Assembly: GCA_015680865.1 (NCBI GenBank) | Contig: JADAKE010000007.1 | Span: 1-55,576 of the forward strand | Length of the DNA stretch: 55,576 bases | Direction: 5' to 3' | Origin: Enterococcus lacertideformus | Lineage (GTDB): Bacteria; Bacillota; Bacilli; Lactobacillales; Enterococcaceae | Shown here: positions 9,438 through 19,394 of the stretch, piece after piece | Layout of the letters: the number at the start of each line of letters is the position of its first letter | Position numbering within the stretch: position 1 is the stretch's first letter | Translations under genes and position numbers: made by a program | The notes under the pieces: generated by a model | What the model saw: only the letters and a program-made list of their open reading frames with translations | Databases searched by the model: none | Told to the model about the DNA's origin: nothing

Positions 9438-9890
9438 TCACGAAAACGCAGCAACTACTTCGTCTTTATCTTTTGCTTGGATTAATCGCTTGATTACTTC
9501 ATCATTTCCTAGTTTTTTAGCAAATAAAGAGAGTAATTTTAAATGTTCTTGTGCTCCTTGATTGTTATCACCTACTGCAAATAAAATGATCCCTTTTACC
9601 CCTTTTCCATCTAAAGATTCCCATGGAATTTCATTTTCTGTTACACCAATAGCTACACCAATTTTATCTGCATAAGGACTTTTACCATGCGGAATGGCAA
9701 TATAGTTCCCAATACCCGTTTGTCCTTCTTCTTCTCTGGTATAAACATCTTTTATAAATCCATTAACATCTGTAATATAGTTATTTTGTAATAATAAAGT
9801 CGCGAGTTCTTTCAGGACTTCGTCTTTGGTGGCGCTAGCTAAATCCGTTTTAATATTTTTTTGATCAATAATTTGGGATACTTCTGTCAT
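9438..9890 (-). CDS. PTS fructose/mannitol-family EIIA
   Basis: A 150-residue cytoplasmic phosphocarrier with the family signature GIGNYIAIPHGK; His68 is the phosphorylation site receiving phosphate from HPr. A second conserved region (EHLKLLSLFAKKL) is intact. Its partner is the EIIB gene just upstream (20-bp gap), and the EIIC at 7845-8939 completes the transporter. The length fits a free-standing EIIA-Fru domain. Confidence 0.92.
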   Translation of the reverse strand: MTEVSQIIDQKNIKTDLASATKDEVLKELATLLLQNNYITDVNGFIKDVYTREEEGQTGIGNYIAIPHGKSPYADKIGVAIGVTENEIPWESLDGKGVKGIILFAVGDNNQGAQEHLKLLSLFAKKLGNDEVIKRLIQAKDKDEVVAAFS

Positions 9891-9909
9891 CTCATTTTTC
9901 TCCTACTCT

Positions 9910-10221
9910 TTACTGATTGACAACTTCAGTCGCTTTTTCGATTAATTTATTAGGTGATTTAATAGCAATTTCAGTTGGTACTTGAATGATACGTTTGCCT
10001 TCAAAACGTTCTCTGCCACTAATTTTTACATCAACTGCCAAAATCACTAAATCTGCTTCTTTAATTTGTTCAGACGTTAATTCATTTTCAATGCCAATCG
10101 TGCCTTGCGTTTCTATATGTATTTCATGACCTGCTTTTTTAGCTGCACCTTCTAGTTTTTCTTGTGCAATATATGTGTGAGCGATTCCTACCGTACATGC
10201 TGCTACTCCAATGATTTTCAT
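9910..10221 (-). CDS. PTS fructose-family EIIB
   Basis: A 103-residue phosphocarrier beginning MKIIGVAACTVGIAHTYIA. Cys9 in the P-loop is the phosphorylated residue, and the GIAHT pattern is diagnostic of the fructose family. It takes phosphate from EIIA and hands it to the sugar in EIIC. Length and motifs are complete, in contrast to the decayed copy at 8958-9403. It lies 19 bp after the EIIA-like gene of the regulator. Confidence 0.92.
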   Translation of the reverse strand: MKIIGVAACTVGIAHTYIAQEKLEGAAKKAGHEIHIETQGTIGIENELTSEQIKEADLVILAVDVKISGRERFEGKRIIQVPTEIAIKSPNKLIEKATEVVNQ

Positions 10222-10240
10222 TATTTATTTCTCCTTTATT

Positions 10241-10657
10241 TCAAATTTCAATTTCCAGTTTTTTTCCTTCTTTTAATGCTTTTATTTCCTGCTCATTCGC
10301 TAAACAGCGCATACATACAGCAAGTTGGTGTTTTATTTTAAGAGACTCATTTGGTGCAAGAAAAACCGCAATAATTAGTTCCACTTGGCTAATTTCGTTA
10401 CTCCATTTCAAAATCCTATTTTTCAGTGGAAGAATCATCATACAGGTCTTAGTTACTAACTTATTTTCGATATGTGGCAAAATAACCCCCTCATCAATTT
10501 CAATATTCCCCACTGCTTCACGTGCCAGTAATGCTTGGTAAATTCCAGCTTTTTTATTGACTCCTTGCGGATATAATCGATTAGCTAACCACTCATACAC
10601 TTCATTTTTTGAAGCCAATAGTAAGGGAGAGTAATATTGAATCCAGTCATCTTTCAT
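10241..10657 (-). CDS. EIIA-like regulatory domain, split from the upstream PRD regulator
   Basis: The 138-residue product looks like the C-terminal EIIA(Mtl/Fru) domain of MtlR/LicR-type regulators: LLLASKNEVYEWLANRL, GIYQALLAREAV and the phosphorylatable His in VILPHIEN. I start it at the ATG at 10657 because GAGG lies 9 nt before it and the ATG overlaps the end of the regulator frame by 11 nt, as in translational coupling. It may therefore be a naturally separate gene. The alternative is that a frameshift detached it from the regulator, since the two would join smoothly at this point. Confidence 0.65.
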   Translation of the reverse strand: MKDDWIQYYSPLLLASKNEVYEWLANRLYPQGVNKKAGIYQALLAREAVGNIEIDEGVILPHIENKLVTKTCMMILPLKNRILKWSNEISQVELIIAVFLAPNESLKIKHQLAVCMRCLANEQEIKALKEGKKLEIEI

Positions 10658-12040
10658 TATAGATTTCCTCAATCTTTCGTTGAATTCTTGTTTGATCATC
10701 TGCCATCAACATGCCACTAACGAGTAAGGTACGTGCTGGTAATTTATCTTTAATCCCAATCGTCGTTAGAATCAATTCTATCCCTGGATTTTTCTTTAAC
10801 GCACAATGATAATTTTTCGTTGCAATCACATCCACAATCGTCAGTTTAGGAAAATTTTTATTGACTTTTGCTCTTAATAATTCCGATGTACCAATACCTG
10901 TTGTACACATAATCAATGTTTGAATAGGTAATTGTTGTGTTTCTAACATCCGTGCAAAATATAAAGTTATAAAACCATTTTCATCCGAATTGATTGGCGG
11001 TAACTGATGCACCTCACTGATTTTCTTTGAAACATCAGAAACGTGGCGATAAATCTCTTCATAGGTCAACTGAATTTGTTCTAGTAAACCATTTTTTACA
11101 TGGATATGGTTTTTTAAACGGTGGAGCATAGGCTTGATATGATTAGCTAGATCAATAAAAATTGCTTCACTTGTTATTTTCAGATTAATTTTTTCAGCTA
11201 CTTCTTTTAGATAATAGGAAGTAATTTCAGCAACCTTATCAGGAAAAGTTGGTACTTTTTGTATAGCCTTTTCCATTCGTGAAGAAATTAAATATTGATA
11301 CAGATAATAGACTTCACTCGTTGGTAATTTTGTGATAAGGTAACGTTCAATATTTTGAATCACAGTCTTAGCTATTTCATAGACCTGACTTCCACGATTC
11401 AAAGTTTGACGTTGCTCTAAAGATAGTTCTATCTCTTTAATTTGGTAATTTGTTTTTCTTGAACGGCTAATTAAAATATAAAGATGAGAGAAAACATTAA
11501 CATTATAGGGGTAAGGAATTCCAGCTCCTATTTTTTTCTCAATCAATTTCAATTGTTCTGAAACAAAGTGTACGTCATACCGATTGAATTGTAATTCTTG
11601 TGAAGTTTTAATTTCATCAATATCAAGGATGTTCATGCGCCATATCCCTTCGGCAATCCCTCGACGAATACTTGTTTCGGTCCCACTAATTGCTAAGGTA
11701 CGATTTTTGCGGACTAACTCTAGGTCAAATTTTTTTATTTTTTTAGCAATTTGCTTTTCGTCGTTAGCAATTGCTGACTCACCTATATAATAATCTTGGA
11801 AGATATCACTGATTTTGAGTGCTTTGGGAGCGGATAACAATAATTCTTCCATCACTCGATCTTGTCGTTCTGCTGGCGATAGAACAACAGAAGGTTTATT
11901 GATTTCATTTTTTTTATCAAGCGGTAGACTGTTTTTGTTGAAGTATCTAATAAATAAGCCAATTTTTCTGAAGTCATATAATCTTTTTGTTTCGATAACA
12001 AAAGAATTAATTTATTTTCGCGGTTTATCTGACTAGTCAT
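10647..12040 (-). pseudogene. BglG/MtlR-type PRD transcriptional activator with frameshift
   Basis: The N-terminal HTH (MTSQINRENKLILLL..., start 12040 after AGGGGGG) is read to about 11908. There a run of eight A (minus strand) shifts the frame. The rest, from IMEELLLSAPKALKISDIF on, is in a different frame and contains a second HTH-like region, two PRDs and an EIIB-Gat-like domain (IMCTTGIGTSELL). With nine A residues the two frames join as LIKKNEINKPSVVLSPAERQ, a normal interdomain sequence. Such regulators activate their PTS operon when dephosphorylated by the transporter. It is upstream of and collinear with the fructose-family PTS genes. The lesion may be real, a sequencing error, or bypassed by slippage. 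Confidence 0.8.
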
Positions 12041-12289
12041 GATTCGTCCCCCCTGTATCCTTATCATAAGACAGATAATGAATGCTACTTCACTTGATTT
12101 TGTCCATTGCAATAGACATTTTTGTATGCGTTTTCTTATAAGCTGTAAGCATTTTTATTTACAATGCAACAAATAGTGATTTTATTAATTACAGACTTTG
12201 TTTGTTGTAAGAAAAAATAATCCTTTTACTTTTAATTAATCAAGTCTATATACCTTATTATTAAAAAATAAATAAAGGCTAAGAAAATA
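12041..12289. other. Promoter region of the fructose-family PTS operon
   Basis: AT-rich sequence upstream of the regulator. Two imperfect matches to the CcpA catabolite-response element lie at 12124-12137 (TGTATGCGTTTTCT) and about 12145-12158 (TGTAAGCATTTTTA). Each has two mismatches to TGWAANCGNTNWCA. They would fit catabolite repression of a sugar operon but are not strong. No gene is seen. Confidence 0.3.
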
Positions 12290-12785
12290 AAAAATTGTGG
12301 GACAATAGTCCAATTCAAAATCGCACTCGTTTTTCTATTTTATGTACTTTTCTCTCCATATATTTACCTAATTTTCTCAAGTTTAGGGTCCTAAGCGCCA
12401 AGCCAATGTAGATCTTCGCATCTTCCTACATAACTAAAAACACTGAAACGCCAATTGAGCCTTTAGATGGCCCAATACTGGTTCAACATCGATTTTTCTT
12501 TTCCGATAAATCGAACCTATTTTTCCTCTAAAAGCTTCTTTTTGTATTCTGCTTTGAAATAACACCATGAATTGTTTACTAAAATTTGTCGATTCTGATC
12601 ATTTTTGGCTTTTGTACATTGATGAAGAACAAGACAAGTACAACAACTCTTATATTCATATACTTTAAAATCACATACAAATCCCCCTTTATCATTTCTT
12701 TGGCTATATCTTTTAAAGGACACTGACCGTTTGACTGGCAAGTTCTATAGTTCTGCGTGCTGTTTGTATGTCTAAAGATCAAAAA
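12290..12785 (-). mobile_element. IS1182-family transposase relic (C-terminal part)
   Basis: Read on the minus strand in three alternating frames, this region gives successive pieces of an IS1182-type transposase C-terminus: VKRSVSFKRYSQRNDKGGF, CTCLVLHQCTKAKNDQNRQI, a WCYFKAEYKKKLLEEK-like segment, then GSIYRKRKIDVEPVLGHLKA and finally KIYIGLALRTLNLRKLG. The DVEPVLGHLKA stretch holds the catalytic Glu region of the family. At least two frameshifts and an internal loss separate them, and the N-terminal half and terminal inverted repeats are absent. The boundaries are approximate. It is a dead fragment between two sugar loci. Confidence 0.75.
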
Positions 12786-12786
12786 A

Positions 12787-12812
12787 GGTGAGGCGTTTGT
12801 CCCAGCCTCACC
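12787..12812. repeat. GAGGC/GCCTC hairpin repeat
   Basis: GGTGAGGC (12787-12794) pairs with GCCTCACC (12805-12812) around GTTTGTCCCA. It is nearly the same as the copy at 225-250 (GGCGTTTGTCCCA) and belongs to the window-wide TGTCCCAGCCTC family. It may work as a terminator. Confidence 0.6.
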
Positions 12813-13266
12813 TCTATATTTTACTAAACTGGCTACTAGAATGATCGAAGTAAAGCAATACCATTAATTTCTAAGTCTAATTAATCCACAACATTCTAAC
12901 ATTATTGATTTAAAGATATACCCATTTTCACATCATTTTATCAGATTGCGATCAGAGAAAGAAACAGCTATTGGTTTTCTGCAAACTTCTTTTCCCATCT
13001 CATCTGTTTTTTTCTTTATTTAGAAAAATCTTTTCATTCAACTGTGTACATAAAAATTATTTTGAATTTATTTTCTTCTACAGATATTAGACCGCTAATT
13101 CTTTTTTGTCCAATAGCTTGAGATAAACTCACAACTTTTTTTGTTTCTCCATGTATTTACCTTAACAAACAACCGAAATGTTTTATAGCAGTTTCTTATC
13201 ATGAACTTAGTCCTCTTACTCCAAGCTAAGGAAGATAGAAGTACTGATTTAGTCGCTTCATCTATA
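12813..13266. other. Non-coding stretch downstream of the HAD gene
   Basis: About 450 bp with no supportable ORF, RNA gene or repeat. It contains many T-rich runs and lies between the IS relic and the 3' end of the HAD-hydrolase pseudogene. I see nothing functional in it. Confidence 0.4.
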
Positions 13267-13884
13267 TCAGACTTTATCTAAAATTTCTTCCAATGATTGA
13301 ATCTTTTCATCTGCCTGAGATTGGTCAATAGCAAAAAGTTGCGTTAATGCCAAGGTATAGATCCCCGCATATTTAGCTGCTAAAATTCCTACCGGAGAGT
13401 CTTCAATTGCCAAAGGATATTTTGTTCCTAATAGCGCTTGTGTTCGTTGATAGATTTCAGGATGAGGTTTGCTTTCTCTCACGCTATCTCAACTCATGAC
13501 ACAATCAAAATATTGGAACAACCCACACTCTTGGAGCATTCTGTTGATTTCTTGCAAGGGAGAAGAAGAAGCAACTGCCAATTTTAGTTGCCTTTCTTTC
13601 AATTCTTTGATTACTAAAGGTGCTTCTTTTCGTAGTACATTCGGATAAAATATTGGATGTTTTTTCCGATAAATAAGATATTGTTGTCTCAATCGTTCTC
13701 TTTTGTCTTTTTCTGGTACTAATGTCTGCCAGATTCCTTGTTCTGTTTTGCCAAGGCAATCAAGTAGATTATAAGTAGCTGGTTCTTCTTTTATCTCCTT
13801 GAAAAAAGCCATCCTTCTATTAAAGTAAAACCTTTCTGTATCGACAAAAACGCCATCCATGTCAAAAATCACACTATCAATCAT
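13267..13884 (-). pseudogene. HAD-superfamily phosphatase / beta-phosphoglucomutase-like, nonsense mutation
   Basis: The N-terminal part carries the HAD nucleophile motif FDMDGVFVDTE and motif II (LAVASSSPLQEI). The C-terminal part carries motifs III/IV (ESKPHPEIYQ, AIEDSPVGILAA). Both are in the same frame, separated by one TGA at 13489-13491 in DCVMS-stop-DSVRESKPHPEI. The family usually has Gly or another small residue there, so a single substitution (for example GGA to TGA) explains it. Joined, the protein would have about 205 residues, normal for the group. It starts 3 bp after the LevR-type regulator, whose end supplies its AAGGAG site, so it belonged to that operon and probably acted on a sugar phosphate. 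Confidence 0.85.
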
Positions 13885-13887
13885 CTG

Positions 13888-16336
13888 CTAATCTCCTTCA
13901 TGTTTTGTTGAAATAATCTCGTGAATCAATCGTAATTCTAAATCTGAAATAACGATCGTGTACGTGACTTCCACTTTTTGAAAGGCCTGCTTGATAGCAG
14001 CCATTTGTATTTGGTATTTTTGCTGGTATTCCTTAATATCATTTTGTGGATCTACATTTTCTTTACGCAAAATCCGTTCAATCATACAACAACAATGTAA
14101 ATAAAGTAAAAAGCGACGATTACTATTGAAAGTGATTGCTAAAATTTCTTCTAATCTTTTAATCGCTTCTTTAACAAGAGATAATACCTTTTCTGTGTCT
14201 AAAATAACTAAACTCTCAATCATTTTTTTGAGAGAAAAATTAAATATCAATTCTTCTTTTAGCTTCGACGCATCAATTTTCACTTCATTTTCCACTAGTT
14301 GAACAAGCTTACCAACATCATCTCCTGTAATCAATTCTTCTAATCCAATATAGAGAATATCTTTGATTTCCGGATTTTCTGTTCCTACAATTGCTAGAAC
14401 TTCATAAATTTGAAAAGGCGTTTCATGCCTTTTATGCTGCTTCAATTTATGATAATCATATGGAATAACTACTATTTCTTTTTCTACATTACTTAAGCTT
14501 TTCATCAATATCTCTTGGATTTGCATGGCACTTCCCATACCTGTATAACAACAAGTCAAAATCGCTTTTTTTCGCTTCCTTTCCGGTAAGACCAATCGCT
14601 TAATGAGCCCATATCAACTAATAAGATCAATCCTGCTTCAGTATGGTAGTTTTCAATATAATGTATTACTTGGTCTTCTACTTCTGATAAGGGACTGTCA
14701 AATGGCATATCAAATGCTTGAAATAGGTTTTTCTTCAGCATTCGATTTGCTACATTAGCCATGCTACTTGCCGTGGTATAACCATGAGCTAATACAAGCG
14801 CTTTGATTTTACTTGTTCCCTTTGAGGTATTCAAACTGTATAAGTAAAAAGTCACAAAGATCAAATCTTCTTCTAAAAAACGACATTCCATTCGACTAGC
14901 TAACTGGTTCAATAAACGTTTGCCAAACCAAAGTGCTTCACCCATAGTTTTCTGCCATATACTTTAATATTGATCGAATATGATACGTCAAAAAGGAAAA
15001 CAATGATTCTTCAGTAGAAAAAGAAGGTCGAAAAGTAAACTCATCCATTAATAACGTTACTTCTTGCACCACTTTATCGATAAATGATTTGGTTTCTCTT
15101 TGTTGTTCAAACACCAAGAAGTCTCCCAATAAATTGGCAAAAAATTTAGATAGTTTTATTAATTATTGCGACTGTATAAAGTCTGGTTCCATATGAGGAA
15201 GATAACGACAGGGAGTAGCATTTTTATGGTTATCAATTAGCTGATCTTTTAGTTTTTCTAAACATTCTCGTGGTAAGTCAGTAACAGAAACTTCTACTTG
15301 TTCTTTTTCTTTATTTCTAGCATAAGCGCTACCACAAGTATATTTGATAATATTTTTGATTTTCCCTACATTTCCTTCAAAATCCGAATGTTGTAAATAA
15401 TGAATGACTTTTCTTGAAACCAGTAATTCTTTTTCTAAGATATTACTTTCTGCTAAAAAGAAACTATCTACTAAGATTGCACGTTCAGACAATGAACGTC
15501 CTTTAAAACTAGGCAAACCAACAATAACCGGTAATCTTCGTAAAAAAGTAGGCAAAAATGTCTGTTGTAAATCTTCTGTCGTGGCAAAAATTAGACGAAC
15601 ATTCGCTTTTTTTTCGACACTATTATCACCTATTGGGGAATATTTACCCGTATCCATAAAAGAAAATAGCTTCTCTTGTCCTTCATTAGTTAAACGATGA
15701 ACTTCATCTAAAAAATAAAAATCCTTGATCAGCACGATGTAATAATCCTTCTTTATCATGCTCCGCTCCTGTAAATGCCCCTTTTAAATAGCCAAATAAA
15801 ATACTCGATAATAATTCTGGATTATTAAAATACTGAGCACAGTTTAAAGAAATAAAAGGAGCTGTTTTTTTTATCACATTTTCTTGAATTGCATAATCAT
15901 AGATTTTACGTGCTAGAAAGCTTTTTCCTGACCCACTTGCTCCATACAACATTATAGGTAACCCGTTTCCAGGATACAATACAGCTGTTTTTATCTGTTC
16001 GATTTGTCCCTTCAAACTACCTTTTGATACAATCACGCTAGCTAAAGGTGACGCTTCTACTTGTGCTTCTTGTATTAATTCGGCTATTGATGGATAATCA
16101 TTCTTCTTAGGTATAAAAAAATTTTGTTGAAATGTCTCTCGATGTAAGAATAAAACCGGATATTCCCTAATCTTTATCAAAATTCCTGCTTTATGTCCCT
16201 GATTTAAATAACCACTCACTGTACTACGATTTAATCCTACTGCTTCAGAAATTGCTTGTGCAGAGAGCGGTATCGGCATTTCTTTTTTTAAATCGGCTGT
16301 TTGTTGAATTAAATAATTTGAAATCTTTTGATTCAT
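13888..16336 (-). pseudogene. LevR/NtrC-type sigma-54 activator with PTS domains, multiply disrupted
   Basis: The domain order is that of LevR/ManR enhancer-binding proteins: N-terminal HTH (MNQKISNYLIQQTADLKKEM), AAA+ core with Walker A GASGSGKS, the sigma-54 contact loop GAFTGA and FFLDEVHRL, then PRD1, an EIIA-Man domain (LVLAHGYTTASS), an EIIB-like domain (ILTCCYTGMGSAM) and PRD2. It is broken at least four times. There is a one-base insertion in a T run at about 15710-15715 next to Walker B, an in-frame TAA at 15163-15165, a frameshift near 14940, and a shift plus loss of about 60 residues near 14590, where VDMGSLSDW jumps to LPERKRKKAI. It should have activated the mannose-family operon at 20.3-16.8 kb, which still has a sigma-54 promoter. 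Confidence 0.88.
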
Positions 16337-16771
16337 TAGTTCACCTCTTTCTTCATCCTTAGTATAAAATAGAGGTTATAGAAGTTGCACGTTGTTTTGA
16401 AAAATCACGTAAAGGAATCCTTCTCGATTACTATTTTTTTATCAAAAATCAACTATTTGTATATTCTTAAGAAGTGTATATTCTTAAGAAGCTAAAAAAA
16501 ATTCATTTTTCCCAGTACTTAAATTCTTTTTATTAATCAAGAAGAGGTTGTGAAAGCATTGCTTAGCTCTGCTGACAATAAGAAAAAATTTTTTGAAATA
16601 GCTTTTCATATTTAAAAAAATTTAGGCTTATTTCAAGGAGCTGATGCTTGAACACCGTTTAAAAAATAGGAGAAGCTATTTTCGGCTTATTCGGCTTATT
16701 TCGTGGAGCTGTCCACTTCTGTCACAGCCTCCTGTTGCATTGAACCTGTCTTTTGTCTTTGCTGTCGTTTC
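16337..16771. other. Intergenic region with tandem palindromes and a GAGGCTG repeat
   Basis: There is no gene. Positions 16459-16475 and 16476-16492 are two back-to-back 17-bp copies of GTATATTCTTAAGAAG plus one base, each containing the perfect palindrome TTCTTAAGAA. They lie about 120 bp upstream of the regulator start and could be an operator. From 16679 to 16745 is a minus-strand copy of the GAGGCTGTGACAGAAGTGG repeat. Its reverse side contains two similar blocks, GGCTTATTTC(AA or GT)GGAGCTG. It may terminate the deglycase transcript. Confidence 0.55.
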
Positions 16772-17737
16772 CTAATATTCCAATTTCCACATATAGCGAC
16801 GTTTTGTCAATGGATGTTCTCTAGCAATTGCTAATTCTTCTGCATATACTCGGAAAACAGCGGTGATTACCATTGGATTGAAGTAATCAATAATTTCAAC
16901 GGGTACCAAACTTGATAATCCGTGGTCTAATGCATCCACTACCGTTGTTTTTGCATCGAATCTTTCTAAGAATGTTAACGCACGGCTATCAATTTTTCTT
17001 GTTTTTCCTTCATTCATCAATAAAATAAACGGTACATTTCTATCAACGATTTCAAAAGGTCCGTGGAAAAATTCACCACTATGGAATGTACCAGAATTGA
17101 TCCATTGCATTTCCATCATTAAACAAATGGAAGTGGAGTAAGCTACTTCATGGGTAGCTACACTACTCATCACATAAATTATTGAATCATCTTTATATTT
17201 AGTCGCAAACTTTTTAGCGTCTAATCTAACGTTTTGTGCAGCTTGGTTGCAGAAATCATAAATTACAGTAAACGCTTTTTTCATCTTATCATAATTGTCA
17301 TAGCCTTCTACTTGGTGCAGGATTTCCATAGCCAGCTGTAGAGCATAACCTGTTTTTTCTAATTTTGCCGCATAACTTTCAGAAAATCCATGATAAATAA
17401 CATAATCTGCATCTTTAGTTAAAGGTGAATCAACTGCTCTCGTTAAACTAATAACGTGTGCTTTTTTACTTTTGGCTACAGCATTTGCCTGTACCGTTTC
17501 TGGAGTGGTCCCTCCTAGTGATGCTGTAATAACAATAGCCGTTTCATCAACTGATGAAGGTACGGCATAATTAAATTCATTTGCTGTATAATGACTGATA
17601 CGCAATTTTTTTGATTCTTGATCCAAAAAATATTTCGCTGGATATAAGTCAGCTTTTGAAGCACCACAACCTACAAAAAATACAGATTGAATTTCATGTT
17701 TTTGAACAATTTCTTGAATAATTTCCTTTGGATTCAT
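16772..17737 (-). CDS. SIS-domain sugar-amine-6-phosphate deglycase (FrlB/Gfr-like)
   Basis: The 321-residue protein has two SIS domains (GCGASKADLYPAKYF, ITASLGGTTPET; then YVMSSVATHEVAYS). It aligns along its length with E. coli fructoselysine-6-phosphate deglycase FrlB, including SGEFFHGPFEIVD and the C-terminal KRRYMWKLEY (FrlB ends RRYYGGLVEY). Such enzymes split fructoselysine- or glucoselysine-6-phosphate into a hexose phosphate and lysine. Its place after a mannose-family PTS with a sigma-54 regulator matches the known gfr-type arrangement. The exact substrate cannot be read from the sequence. The gene looks intact although its transporter subunit EIID is not. Confidence 0.8.
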   Translation of the reverse strand: MNPKEIIQEIVQKHEIQSVFFVGCGASKADLYPAKYFLDQESKKLRISHYTANEFNYAVPSSVDETAIVITASLGGTTPETVQANAVAKSKKAHVISLTRAVDSPLTKDADYVIYHGFSESYAAKLEKTGYALQLAMEILHQVEGYDNYDKMKKAFTVIYDFCNQAAQNVRLDAKKFATKYKDDSIIYVMSSVATHEVAYSTSICLMMEMQWINSGTFHSGEFFHGPFEIVDRNVPFILLMNEGKTRKIDSRALTFLERFDAKTTVVDALDHGLSSLVPVEIIDYFNPMVITAVFRVYAEELAIAREHPLTKRRYMWKLEY

Positions 17738-17782
17738 TTGATGAATACCTCCTAAATTTATAGTTAACCAATTTGGTTATCT

Positions 17783-18595
17783 CTAGTTAAAAATTCCTAA
17801 CACATTTAAAATAATCCCACCAGCAATACAGATAAAAAGCATCCAACCAGTTGGTACTTTCTTTTTTAAAAGCCAATACATGAAAAATGTTAGTGCTAGT
17901 GGGATTATCTTAGGCATCATTTGATCTAATACTTCTTGTAAAACAAAAGCTTCACCCACTTTAATCGGGGAGACGATATCAATCATACTAGCAATCATTG
18001 AGCCAATCACCATCAGCCCCACAATTGAACAAATGTACATCACTTTTTCCATCAGGCCTTCTTGGTAAAGCTTATCCAAATATTTATTTCCCATGTTATA
18101 GCCAATTTTCCCACCGTAATAGGTAATCAGCACTTAAGGAATAAACGAAATGAGAATGGCTAAGATCGGACCTAGAATACTACCATTTTGTGCTAAGTTA
18201 ATCCCCAAGCCAAAAGCTAAAACCCGAACCGTTCCTTGAAAGAAAGAATCGCCTACTCCCGACAAAGGGCCCATCAAACTAGTTTTCACGGCATTAACTG
18301 CTTCTACGTCAAAATTTTCTTTATCTGCCGAATACTGTTCTTCCATTGAAGCAACCAAGCCTAAAACAAAAGCACTAGTCTGAGGGGTACAATTGTAATA
18401 AACCATATGCCGCTGATAAGCTTCTTTTTTTAACTCCGCATCCTTGGGATCTTTATAGATTGCATCAATGATCGGGGCCATCCCGTATAAGAAGCCCATA
18501 TTCATTTGTCTTTCATAGTTCCAAGAAGCTTGTATTGCCCAAGATCGCCAAAAAAACTGCTGATATTTCCAATTATTTGGATCTTTTTTAGTCAT
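17783..18595 (-). pseudogene. PTS mannose-family EIID with in-frame stop
   Basis: The N-terminal half (SWAIQASWNYERQMNMGFLY, the MGPLSGVGDSFFQGT motif) and the C-terminal half (ITYYGGKIGYNMG, two membrane helices) belong to one EIID protein. They are in the same frame but separated by a TAA at 18134-18136 after AILISFIP. The start is the ATG at 18595 (AGGAGG, 6-nt spacing), slightly inside the longest frame. A GTG follows the stop immediately, so reinitiation is conceivable, but membrane assembly of the two halves is doubtful. EIIC and EIID together form the sugar channel, so the transporter is probably dead. Confidence 0.85.
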
Positions 18596-18606
18596 TTTAA
18601 CCCTCC

Positions 18607-19371
18607 TCAATCATCTAATGGATCAGCAATAGCTTGTTGATTTTTACTAAATTTCACTTCTGCTAATAACACCGCCAAAATACAAGCAAAAGCTGCAATA
18701 CCAATAATACTTAAATTAGAATAGGCAGTAATTAAAAAACCTAAAAGTAAGAAAGGCAGGAGTTTATTTGTCAACATCGTAGTCAGTAACAATGCAAAAC
18801 CATATGCTGGTAAAATTTTACTTGCTAAAGTAAGTCCATTCGTCAACCACTCTGGAATCGCATTCACAATTTGCTTTACTAAATCAGTTCCGAAATATAT
18901 TGCTAAGAAAATAGGGATAAAATACATACAGGAGTAAAGAATTGGTCCTAATAAAATATGTATTTGACGCGCCTGTCGATAATTTCCTTCCTTAATCAAG
19001 GTATCTGCTCGGTGTCCAAAATTAGATAGAACCGTACGTAACAGCATTCCAATCATTTGTCCTAAAACAGAAATCGGAATGGCGATTGTTAATGCTGTTT
19101 CTGCATTTGCATTAGAAAGAATCGCAAATGCCGTCGCAATGATTGACGCCATATTCATATCTGGCGGGGCCGCTGCGCCAATGTTCACTAGCCCCAAAGA
19201 CATCAATTCAAGCGCAGCTCCTACCATTAGCCCTTTTTCTAGATCTCCTAAAACTAAGCCTACTAACGTACTGACGATCAACGGACGCTCAAAATTCAAG
19301 CGTCCCAGTAGTCTTGAATCAAGAATACAGAAGACCCCAATACAACCGAGAGAAATTGCCTGAAATAACAT
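18607..19371 (-). CDS. PTS mannose/sorbose-family EIIC
   Basis: A 254-residue polytopic membrane protein with the ManY-type features FERPLIVSTLVGLVLGD, AALELMSLGLVNIGAAAPPD and many hydrophobic helices. AAGGAGG precedes the ATG. It slightly overlaps the EIID leader region and is the third gene of the EIIA-EIIB-EIIC-EIID-deglycase operon. It is apparently intact. Confidence 0.92.
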   Translation of the reverse strand: MLFQAISLGCIGVFCILDSRLLGRLNFERPLIVSTLVGLVLGDLEKGLMVGAALELMSLGLVNIGAAAPPDMNMASIIATAFAILSNANAETALTIAIPISVLGQMIGMLLRTVLSNFGHRADTLIKEGNYRQARQIHILLGPILYSCMYFIPIFLAIYFGTDLVKQIVNAIPEWLTNGLTLASKILPAYGFALLLTTMLTNKLLPFLLLGFLITAYSNLSIIGIAAFACILAVLLAEVKFSKNQQAIADPLDD

Positions 19372-19394
19372 AAATTTCCTCCTTTTCCAATGAT

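Noticed and set aside
10241..10699. Certain frameshift separating EIIA from the PRD regulator
   Set aside because: A ribosome binding site and ATG overlap the regulator end in the manner of natural coupling, so I did not count it as a definite lesion.
12517..12782. Two cysteine-rich small ORFs as possible novel proteins
   Set aside because: Both are pieces of the same IS1182-like transposase C-terminus in different frames.
13489..13491. TGA read as selenocysteine in the HAD gene
   Set aside because: The site is not a redox cysteine position in HAD enzymes and there is no reason to expect a SECIS element; a nonsense mutation is simpler.
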